Shown piece by piece: positions 13,701-25,400 of a stretch of 64,000 nucleotides of DNA. How positions within the stretch are numbered: position 1 is the stretch's first letter; each line of letters begins with the position of its first letter. Source of the DNA: Rotaria sp. Silwood1 (Eukaryota > Rotifera > Eurotatoria > Philodinida > Philodinidae); assembly GCA_905250075.1 (NCBI GenBank), contig CAJNOP010000010.1, positions 62,001-126,000 of the forward strand, written 5' to 3'. The notes under the pieces were generated by a model. It searched no databases. It saw only the letters and a list, made by a program, of their open reading frames with translations, and had not been told where the DNA came from. Both the position numbers and the translations under genes were made by a program.

Positions 13701-14283
13701 TCAACAAGAATATTTCGAAATGATTTTTGTTTTCTATGCCTTTTGTCTTGTTCTTATAATAGAACTAATGATTACAACAATCTCTTCTATTAATTGTCAT
13801 TCTCTTCAAAAAATTGCATTCACAAATGAGATAACAAATCAGTTTGAATTGCATGATTTTCTTTTTGTTCTTCGATTTCTCTATAATAGGAAATAGTTTT
13901 TCAAGTATTTGCTCTTCGAAAATATTTCAAGTTTATCTCAATAGAATGTTTCTTTTGCTTTATGTACATTAATATTTGTATTACAAAATGTTTGATATGG
14001 AAACCTCAATCAGAAATAATAGCGATAAAGATGCATTTCACATTCTTACACTCGAACAATTTATTTGATGGATAACGAGAAAATTTATTATGGGTGAATA
14101 ATAACCTTTGTTGATAATATAATGATAATTCTTTTTTTTATACAAAATCATTGAGTTCTATGACCTTCGATAATTACAAAAAAAGATATTATTTAACTAA
14201 TTTCTTTCTCCGAAGGATGTCATTAAAACAGTAAATGAATTATGCCCGTGTGGTTGTTAATATTCATTTCTTCGATCGATCTC

Positions 14284-14302
14284 ATATATATATATATATA
14301 TT
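14284..14302. repeat. (AT)n microsatellite
   Basis: About nine AT units in an AT-rich spacer. Confidence 0.75.
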
Positions 14303-16490
14303 ATTTTTCTTTCTGTTGGGCTTCTCATATTTAAAAGATACTTATACAACAAAAAAACTCCATGTAATTATTTTCTTACAATTTTATTTTGTTTATCGTC
14401 TGATTGAAGAGTACTCGTTGATAAAATAAATACTCTGATGATAATTCGATTTTGGAAGAAAACACTTCTGATTTTCATCATATTGTTTATAATTATCATA
14501 GAAGTAGAGGAAAATAAGTTCATTTATATTTCTAAGATTTATATATATAATAAATTCTGTCAATTAGATAGAAACACTTTTTTTTTGGCTCTTCTTATAT
14601 CAACATATGATGAGATTCTTCTTATTGTAAATAGAGACTTATGTTGTAATATGAAACTCATATTTATTTTATCCTTACAACTATGAATTAATGCTCATTA
14701 ATTATTTTGAAATAAATGAAAGTTTGTCTTATCTTATGCACTGAAAAAATAATTAATCTTCCTATTAATAAATATACATAATTACATGTATTTTTTCAGA
14801 GTATTAAAAAAAAAGAGAATTCTAAAATGAGATATAATAGAACTTTTTTAATTGTGTGTCTCTCCGACATTTAAGTTAGTGACGTCAATCATTTTTGCTT
14901 TTACTTGAGTACGATATACACAACATCAGATTTCAAATATATGGCTATTTTAATTGAAAACTCAAAAATTATTATACGTATTATCAAAGATGATATTGCG
15001 ATGGGTTATTATTCTCCTGTAAAGAATTCATTGTTTTTGAATGGGTATGATTTAGATGACAAGTTCATAATAAAACTTATTGTAAGAAAGCATCAAACAG
15101 AGAGAAGCATATCGAGTTCCGGAACTTTGATTTTCAATAGAATTACTCGGACTAATAAAAAACGCTAGAAATAGATTAGAAATGTCGTCTTCTTTCGATG
15201 TTGACTATTGATTACGAACTTATATTTTTCGAAAAGTTTCTATTTATAAATGGCTTTTCTTGATATAATTTTCTTTGTTAAGTTGACCTCATCAGAATAT
15301 TAAAAAAAAGAATCTTTCGATTTTCTAAGAAAATATGATCATTAGAATTGTAAAGAACTAAAATATCGATCTTTGTTATGTTATTCATCTAGCTCGAGAC
15401 TGAATGATTAGTTTTTCAAGTCTATTTTTATGTTTGAAATTAATTCTTAAAATATCTTCTGATGCTTGCGGTCTCATAAATAAACTATTTGTAACAGTTT
15501 GTAAATATCCGGTGTGCCGTAAGCGAGATCAAAGATATTAGAATGGCGCAAAATAATAACTTATTTAAATATTCATCAAACTCTTTTTAATATAGAATAT
15601 TCATAATTTAATTAAAAAATATTCATTAACAGTAAAAAAGCGGCATAATTAGTTGATGATATATACAATATTCTCTTTTTTTGCTTATTTATATCTGTTA
15701 ATGTTTATCTGTCTGTCATATTACTTTCTTTCGTCTTTTTTTTTGATAAGATAAATAACATGTTATTATATGATATATAAACCAAAAATACATAACATAT
15801 TTCGAAAGATTTCATTAAAGATTTACTTCAATATGAAAGAATTATTTTACCAATAGAATAGAAGATTTTTACATAGGTTTTTTTTCTATACAATCAAAGA
15901 ATTATTCATGTGTAATAAGCATAAGTTGAACCACATAGCAATATAAAGCATGTTTTATTTCAACCAATAATTTTTTTCTATGCTTATTCAAGTGTGTTTG
16001 AAAACTTTTATTTGAACTCACAAATGAGAATCATTATGTTTTCTTCATACTAATTCATAGATTGCCAAGATGTTTATATGTGATTTTCGCTCTTTTTTTC
16101 TTCTTCGTTGTTCCTTTTCTTTCAGCATAAAAAACGTTAGTATCTATTTCTAGTTCTCAACCGCCTCCATCTTCTAGTAGCTTATTTTCCGTGCTCATCT
16201 TTTCCTTTTTTTTTCTTCTTTTTTTCTTTTCTCATGTCAATTAAAAGCAAAGCTCTCAAGAGAAACATATAATTTTGAGTGTAACAGATTGTTTTCTGTC
16301 CATCTAGTACGGTTTTTTTTTCGATTTCTATGAAACATGTGAAAGTAATCTAAAGTCTTCTTGACCTGGTTACAAGCTATTGAATCGGAATCAGAAAAAT
16401 CTAGGAATGTATGTATGATGATTATCATCTTTGTTTGTGGAAAACAAAGAAAAAGAAAAATAATAAATCAAGAAAATTCATACGATGACG

Positions 16491-19400
16491 ATGGCAGAAA
16501 CGTCATCACCTTCATTGCTTCGTCGACAATCGACTCGACATAAAAGAGTCAAATTTATCAGGTAAATACTTTTCTTATATTGAGAAGTATAATTAATTAT
16601 TTAATGAACATTATATTCCCTAGAGAACTTACGGAAACTATTAAACGTTACCGATCAATGCCGGAAACGAGCCTATACATTGCTCATCCAGGCATACATG
16701 TATATTTATACGAATATTTTTCTTTTGACTTGATAAGACAAAAAAAAGAAAGAAAAATCTTTATTGTGTTTGATTATAAAATTTGAATTTAGGAAAAAAA
16801 TTGGAAAGAAATAAATGTAGGTGTATTAGTTTTGTGTTTCATTTTTTCTCTAATATTTTATTTGTCAATGTATTATTCTAGTTGATTTTGTCTGACATGC
16901 TATCTTACTTATTTTATTCTCTTGAGAGAATATCGATTTCTTTTCCTAATACAAAAATATAATACAAATCACTTTTACCATTTCTTGTTTATTGATATTA
17001 GGTTTAAATTACTCTCTATTTTTCGACTATACTCCACACTAATGCATAGAAATGATGCTCAATGCAAAAAAAGAATTTCTATTGTGAATAGAAGAGAAAA
17101 TGCATGTACGAATATAGATAAAACTAATTTAGATGAAACGTGACAATATGAAATATTGCTCAACACTTTAACCATAAAGTGTTTAACATGCTATTAAAAA
17201 CAACTATGCATAATAGATTAATAATCCTGGACTAGGTTAATATGTGATACTTAAATGAAAATATTAAAGAAGAAAATAAGGATTATCATGCTTGGTAATT
17301 AATAGATAATATTTTTTTAATTAATAAATAAAATCTAAAAAAAAATATTTCTAATTTCATGAAAAACATATGATTGATCGAACTCATTCATTATTCTTTT
17401 TTTATTTTCTTTATATAGAATGTATGAACCACATCTTAATCATAAATCAAATAGTAATGAAGATCATGAATTAGTAAATGACGTTATACCAGAAGATGAA
17501 GCATCAACAACAATCATATCACAAAATAATTCTCGACCTACAATACATTGGGGTCTTGTTGTCGAAGGTGACCTAAATGGTAAAGAACACATTAATACAG
17601 ATACAGATCATTTCGATGCACTATTTGCACGCTCAAATGCATCACCATTACCTCCATCTCATCCTCGTTGTTATAGTTCATGTTCTCCTTCAACAGTTCC
17701 ACCATTATCATCAAATAATACATCAGCACATCCCTATGCAAAATCTCAACCATTATTATCGTCATCACCTTCATCAAAACATAAGCAATCACATGATGCA
17801 ATAATTGACATAAATCATCGACAATCAGCATCCTCAGTGTCAACACCTAAAAGTCAACAATCAAATCCAACATTAGCACGTACTAAACGTAAAAATTTTT
17901 CATTAACACATGCAGCACAAACATTTCTTCATACATCAACTAGTCAAAATGAACAATTAGAACCTCTAGCACGATCTTGTTCTTATAAACGTCCTCAATC
18001 GATAAAAAAATATCGACAAAAAAAGAAAGAAAAGGAAAAAGATCAGCAACAATATTTTTCTACACGCAAATATAGCACAACAGCAACATCACAGAACAAT
18101 CATAGTTTTCATCGAGTCACATCCGATTCTTTTCGCAAGTCAATTACAGCTACAACAGCACGAGTTTCTGCTGCAGATCTTATGGCAACTGATGATTCAC
18201 AAGAGCAATGGTCAAATTCAAACAACCAACGAGCAGCAAGAATTGGTAAGGAAACTAATTCGCTTATTCACATAGAAAATCTATCGTAGCAACTGTTATT
18301 TTAATTATGCAGAAGAAAAAAAAACACGAGAAATAGACAGACAGTACTGTCATAGTACAACAGTTGATTGATTTATGTGACGGTCAACAACAAAAAAACA
18401 TCATGAAATATAATCTAAGATTATTTTTTGATAGGTTCATTAACACTTGATCAATTAAAATTACCACTTGATGGTGATGAAGAAGTTTATCGTGTACGAC
18501 AATTTAATACAACGCCGAAAGGATTTGTCAATCGAGGGTAAATAATCAAAAAAGAAAATTCTACTATTATTATTATTTATTTGTTTTAGAGATTCATTTA
18601 AACGTTCATTTAAACGTAGTGGTTCAATAAGTCGTCGTAGTTCATTTCGAGCTAATCCAAATATAACACCAAATGATCGTACACCATCACAAGAACATGA
18701 TACAAATAATTCTCCATCATCAACTAAAGAAATACGTACAAGTAAAAATTCTTTAACAAATTCATCTGGAGCTAATCTCAATGGGTTACTTGATAGTCAT
18801 GTTATTGATAGTAATCCTACATCATCAACAATTCCTTTACAAGATCAAGATGAAAATTATGAAGATGATGATAATCCACTTGTTGAACGTATACAAACAG
18901 AAGATGGTCGTGTACAAGATATACATGTTTATCAAGTTTATTTACTTGGTATGAGTGGAACTGGGAAATGTTCACTTATGAGACAATTTAAAAGCACTGA
19001 ATATCGAGGAATATATGATTATTCAAGTTCGGTTGGTAAGTGTAAAGATATATATATATATACATATCTATATATATATTTATATATCTACCTTATTAAG
19101 CAAGAAAAACATCGAGCAAACAGAAAAAAAATCGATTGCTGATAGCTGACGGCAATGACATTTGCACGCAGATGTTATAAAAAAAATATGCGAATCATCG
19201 TCGATATATCGATTTTTTTGTATGGATTTATCGATTAGATCAAATGCAATTTGACGAGCGTTCTGAAATAGAGAAAAAGAAAATGTAAAGAAAGAAAAAT
19301 AATAGTGTTCTGTAACCAATAAGTAAGACAAAATTATGTTTCTGATATTTTCTATATGAGATCATTTTTATATCGAATAAAAATCGATATAATATGTAAC

Positions 19401-20688
19401 AATTCAAGAATTATATGAAACATCTCTTGAAAATAATAATTTATAACGATAATAATTCCTAACTATTATCTTTATTATACAAAATACTTATTTCACAATA
19501 GATAGAAAGTATCATATTCCAAATGAAATCATCTTGGAGAAAATATGTTTAGATTTCTTCCTTTTTTTGTTTAATTAAGCATAGACTATTGATCATAATT
19601 CTTCCGCTTTCGAAAAAAACGAGATCATTTTACCTAAATCAACTAATTTAATGTACTTCATAATAATAGCAAATAGATTAAGATTCAATATATACATATA
19701 TAAATAAACAGTCAAAAACTTTCTACTAAATCTTCGATTAATAATCGCTTTTAAATTTATGGTAAAAGAAATATGTTATGATCGCAGAATGTCATATTCT
19801 TCCCGTACGTCATTCGATAATATATATATATGACTTCCGAACGGAAATCCATTTGTAAAAAACGCACATCCCTCAGAATGTCCTTATCAGAAAAACAACA
19901 AATCTATAACTACTATTTGAAATATTTTCATTTACTTTAAATAGAAGATGATCCTGACAATACAGTATCAATAATGTTAGATGGTATTGAATCTCGTTTA
20001 CATATATTAACAATGGATATTGATCATGTAATGTCTATTTTATTTAATTGAAAATATTTTTATTATTATTCTATAGATAAAATTGAGTGTAACAGGTGAT
20101 GCCTATGTTGTAGTTTATTCAATAACAGATCGTCAATCATTTCAAACAGCATTACAATTTATAAAAAATATTCGTGATAATGAATTAATTAATAATCAAT
20201 CACCTATAAAACGTCATGTACCAATTATTTTAGTTGGCAATAAATCAGATCTTGTACGAAAACGTTCTGTAACAAAAGAAAGTAAGACTTTTAATTTAAA
20301 ATTTAAAAAAGGCTTACATAACAAAAAAAAACAATTTTTCTTTAATTTAGCTGCACGTCATGCAGCATTTAAACATGATTGTAAATTTATTGAAACATCA
20401 GCTGCGATAAATGATAAAGTTGATGATTTATTAGCTGGTACATTAAAACAAATACGTATAAATCAACAAATTCGAAATGAAGAAAAACGTCGTTTAACAC
20501 TTATCAATGGAAGTATTGATACAAATGATTCCGAAACACCTATATTAACAAATTCATCACACAGAAGCAGTTCATCAATAACTAATAGAAATTCTAAAAA
20601 TGTTTTTATGAAATTTCTAAATGTTTTTCGAAGAAAACCATCGAAACTACCAGCCGATGTAGAAAATTTAAATACGGGTATTGGATAA
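16491..20688 (+). CDS. RGK-type (Rem/Rad/Gem) small GTPase with long N-terminal extension
   Basis: Membrane-associated Ras-like protein of the RGK subfamily; relatives inhibit high-voltage calcium channels through the beta subunit. Exons 16491-16561, 17419-18245, 18435-18537, 18590-19035, 19945-20027, 20077-20281 and 20351-20688; 690 residues. Residues 1 to about 440 are Ser/Thr/Asn/Gln-rich and look disordered, with basic RSFKR/RRSS patches. The G domain follows: P-loop GMSGTGKC (about 453-460), TGDAYVVVYSITD, VPIILVGNKSDLVRKR (G4), then CKFIETSAA (G5) and LLAGTLKQIR. The DAYV..YS and FIETSAA blocks are close to vertebrate REM/RAD. There is no C-terminal CAAX box, as usual for RGK; the tail has a basic FLNVFRRKPSK patch. 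Exon 1 is chosen because its phase-2 end fits the acceptor at 17419 exactly. The P-loop has Cys for Ser/Thr, and the DxWE motif is replaced by DIDH. Confidence 0.86.
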
Positions 20689-22472
20689 GAATTTTGAAAA
20701 AAAAACATAATTAAATTTGTATATATATAGAGAGAAAAAACTGTATTTTTTGTCTGTGCTTTTTGAACAAAAACAAAAAAAAAAGAAAAAAAAAAACAAT
20801 ATTTTGTTGCTGTTTGACGGCTAATATATTCATAATAAATATCTATGTGCAAATGTTAAAATCCATTGAATTGGATCTTTTGATAGTTTTATAGTTTAAG
20901 ATGTAGGTCAAAATTGACGTCGTTTAGTCTTGATTTAAATGACAACATCAATTGTCTTTTTGTTACATTCTATTTCCTAGATTTTTGTTTGATTGATATG
21001 TATTCAATGCCATATGGTTACTTAGAATGATGAAGTACCAGAATTTACCGTCATTTCAATGATTTTTTCAGCGTTTTTTTCTTTTAAGAGAAAAATAAAA
21101 GAAGTTCTGCAATTGTAGTCATATCTAAATAGCTTTTTATACGAGTTTTATATGAAATAAAGAATTTTTCAGTTATATTTTTAGCAAGAAATGCATTAAT
21201 TATGAAAATAGAATTTCTATCGAAGAAAAATCTTGGAAACTGAAATACAAAAGGGTGAATGATTAAATAGATAAAGATTGGTTGAAAATCAGCTGATAAA
21301 TTTTTTTTGACCATTTTTAATACACTACTCTTTCTTGTAATTAAACATTAAAAAAATGTAGTAGTTGTCGAAACTTTTCTTCGTTAATTATCTAATCATC
21401 GGTTAACACATTTCATTTAGGAACATTGTTTTGATTGAAGACTGAAATATTTTCTAAAAAATTCTCACAGAACTTTTAAGTTTTCTTAAATCGCTCAAAT
21501 CTTCTAAGTTCATGCATACAATGCTCACATTGTTTCTACTAATAATACTCAATTATATGAATTATTAAAGCATAACTATGGCAGCTTTTGATATTGTTGC
21601 TACAAATTTTATTGTATTCCCTTGAATAATATCATCTAGGTTCGATAATAATGATATCGATCATTTTTGATATCTTGACATTTTCTCTTCCTCTGCGGAT
21701 GTGTAATACGAACTTACTCGTATAATATGCATAATCTAAATTGATAGTATAGAAATTGAAAGATAAGAAACCCGCAAATTTAGCTTGACATCTCTGTTAG
21801 ACAACGAAATTGTGTCACTTTAGTCTTCAAGAAAACATAAATGTTAGCGTAAAAGTCATGTTCATCTCACTGAAAAGTTTATTTTATTTTGTAATTATTA
21901 AGTGACTTTTTACACTGGATAAATAGATATGAGCGGAACCAGTCATGTTTGGTCCGAGTCTCAGTCTCGATCTAAAACGAATTGGCCTCTGATCTTCTTA
22001 TAATTCCTATCATACGTCCTATTTCAGCTCCTGTTCCGATTTCATTGGAAACAAGACCCTATTGTCTACATAAATTGATAGTAAAGAATATTGATCAGAT
22101 TAGAACTCAGTTTACTCTCCATTCTTATGATAATGAGTTAATATTTACAAAGATCACTTTACTGGCTTCCTTGATCAGATGATATCGATAAATCTTTAAA
22201 TATTTTATACGAAGTTTATTTTTCAAATAAAAAATCCACTAAATATAAAATGGATAATTTAAGTAGGAAAAATATCTTGAAAACATTTCATATTTTAATG
22301 AATGAAGTTAAACGGTACATCTATTCATATGATGTTATATTACTTCATCATTTACAATACAAAATGAAATAAAAAAAAACCTTTCTAATAAATATTTATT
22401 AGAAATTTAACATGGATTACGCGTTTTTTTGTTCCTTATAAAACAACAACACATTTTTTTTGTATAGTTTTA
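20689..22472. other. Convergent 3' intergenic region
   Basis: Lies between the 3' ends of the RGK gene and the aminopeptidase gene. AT-rich, with no supported coding sequence. The frame at 21982-22182 lacks an upstream signal or motif. A short G/C-richer patch near 21930-21985 has repeated GTCTCGATCT-like strings resembling those in the aminopeptidase introns. Confidence 0.45.
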
Positions 22473-25400
22473 TCACAATCGTGAAAAATTGTCATCGTGA
22501 TTACTAAGAAATTCGTTAATACTATGTTCATGACGTTCAAGTACAAGACGTCGAATATTGATTTGTTCAAGTACTTTTTTTATTGATCTATCCAAAAGTG
22601 GATTTGGATAATCAACGTAAAATTTCTAATAAAGACACTTTATATTTATTTTAAATTATTTCATATATAAAACTTACTCGAACTTCATCCATTCGTTCTA
22701 TACTGGCAAATAATCCGGATATACTCTAAAACATGTAGAATAAAATTCATAGATAGTTAATGAACTTAGCTTTGTTTTCTCTTTCGTACTTCAATAAAAT
22801 GAATTAAATGTGAATCATGTTGACCATAACTTTGTTCAATTTTTTTCCAGTTTTGTTTCAAATATGTCCAGCATATTTCACAACCTCGACGATTATGTGA
22901 TGCTAATGAAGAAAAAGCACTTAAATGATCTTGTTTTCGAACTAGAGTCTTAAATAGATGCTTTTGATTTTAAATCGAATACAAATTAAAATATAAATAC
23001 CGTATTCCATATTAATTGAAGTGCTTGATCTTGAAGAGATTCATTATCAAAATGAGAAAGTGCATTTAATAAAATTAAACGTTCTTCTTGTGTATCAGCT
23101 TTAAGATAAAGCTAAATATTAAATAAAGAATTTTTTTCATCAATTTAGATAAAATGAGAGTTTACTCTAATTAACCTCTTTCAATCAAAAAAATATTATG
23201 TATTAGGGGACATCATTCTATCGGAAATTATCTATTCGATGATGAAGCCTATTTTCGTTCTCATAAAATTCTACATGAATTCAATTATTCATATAAAGAA
23301 TTGAACCAACTCGATTAGCAGCACTTAACATTTTTCCGCAATACCGACAAATTTTTGTAATATTTTTAAGGAATTTGAAAACTGTCATTCCAAATGAATA
23401 TAACAACAAACAGTCGAATCCTTTGTTGGTTTCATTGATGAGCTATTTACTTCGCTCTAATGATTTCTGAACTGAACACAGTCATTGAACACAAATAAGA
23501 AAAGATAATAGAACATGATGTTCAAGCTATTCCTCGAATTAATCTTATTGAATCACAGTTAGATTGAAAAACTTGTGAACTATTATCTATGACATTTTTA
23601 TGTAATGAAAAAAACTACTTATGAGTATTCGAATTGAATTTTTATGAATAAAGATCAAAACTAGGTTTTAAACACATACGTTTCACTTGGACATGAGCAA
23701 GAAGATCTCGGTCTCAAGACCAAGCAATTTCATTCGAAGCGATATTTTTTAGGATTGTGTAAAACTTACGTTGAATTTCATATTGTCACAACTAGAGATG
23801 TTCAAGACCAAGGTTTTTCTTTTTTTATTGTGGCCCTAGTGATAGTACCGGTAAATCTGGTATAGTTTGCAGACTGACAACTTCCTTTCTAGTGATCTCG
23901 GTCTCGATCTCGATCTAGATAAAACTATTTAATAATTTATTTGTATTTCATCTAAAATAATTCCTTGGTACTCATTTATTTGATTTATTTGGTTGACGAC
24001 TCGAACTATTTTTAGTCATCTCTCTTGAACTATGTTTTGATTGATATGAGTTATAAGATAATGTGCTTAAAACTATTGAACATTTTTCTATAGACTTTAC
24101 CTTTAATTCTGACAAATTTTTTCCTTGTGAAGCCAGTTTCAATAAAAATTTATGTTTTAGTTTCGCACACCTCTACTCATGGTGCGTGTATTCTTACATA
24201 GACACAGGTGAGATGTTCGTGACTAGAATTGGGCAAGTACAAATACGTACTTGTACTTGCTCAATTGTGAACTCGAACTAACAATGACTGGTCTCGCTTA
24301 TGTCTAGTTTCGCTCTATTTTATAAACGAAATATTTTCATTTGAATGATTATAAAATTAAAAAAATATTTCGTTAAATTGATACAATTTTGGTTGTTATT
24401 AATTTTTGGAAAATTTTTGTTTTTTTTTTTAATGAAAATTTACCGATTTAAGTTGATCAAATATTTGTTGATTTCCTGTTTTAGCTACAGTTAAATAAAC
24501 TGCAGCACGAATATTTGGGTCAATTGGATTTCTTTGATTATTTTCAATAAAAATTTTTTCAAAGCGTCTATGTGCTTCATCATACGTTTTATTATCTCTA
24601 TTAACACCCATTTGTGTTAGTATTAAATTACGAAGCATTATTGTTTGTGAACTTTCATTTGGTAATGGATCCCATGTTAATTTAGCTTGTATATTTGATA
24701 AAAGATCACATACATATGCTTGATAAAGTTTTTTTGTATTATGTAAATGAGCATAATCAAATATTGAACTAAGTTCACTTAATTGTCGTAATATAGATTT
24801 CCAAACAGTTAAATTTTCTTCATCTTTATATGCATAACGAAGTAATTTTAAATAGGCAACATAATCGATATGACCAGCACGTGCTATTGCATATACATCT
24901 GCTTGAATATTAAAACGATCTTGAGGTGAAAGTGTATGATGCCGAATACCGGGTGTTAATGCTTCCAGCATCGATTGAGGATAATGAACACGATATATAC
25001 CAACACTGAATAACGAAAAAGAAGGCTTTAGAGAATATTATTTGGATAACTAGAATAGAGATTCGGAATTATCTTCAAATGAGAAGTTATGACAATAATA
25101 GACAAGTTCATTTATTCCAAATAATGAAGGATTAGAACATTTTACAATTATTTGTATTGAAATTTCTAGATAACAGTTGCCTAGTGAGGTTTGACTTATG
25201 GATGTCTGAGCATGGGTTGAAGGGATGATCCATTTAATCTTGAAAACTTTTTGTTTTTCTTTACTGAAGCTTCAGCGTTATATGATGCTGTTTGTTCACC
25301 AATTCGTAATAATCAGCTCAAATCCCCCAAATTCGGCCAACTGGAGTAGAAATGGTCAAATTCCCTCAATCCAGACGACCTCGGAACACCTCTGATTCGA

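Larger units (their letters stand above)
9831..16490. other. Long AT-rich intergenic region with simple repeats
   Basis: About 6.7 kb without a supported gene. It holds pyrimidine-rich stretches (near 10610-10740 and 11580-11640), a CTT microsatellite, TA microsatellites and many poly(A/T) runs. Open frames at 10565-10899, 13121-13531 (minus), 14235-14686 and 14905-15168 follow from low stop density in T-rich strands and show no domain signature. The right end is presumably promoter and 5' UTR of the RGK gene. Confidence 0.5.

Noticed and set aside
14905..15168. 87-codon plus-strand frame
   Set aside because: No ATG start (opens at TTG), no motif, in the middle of a long AT-rich spacer.
17577..17846. 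His/Met-rich frames on both strands inside the RGK N-terminal exon
   Set aside because: Out-of-frame shadows of a Ser/His-codon-rich exon that is in phase with both its neighbours.
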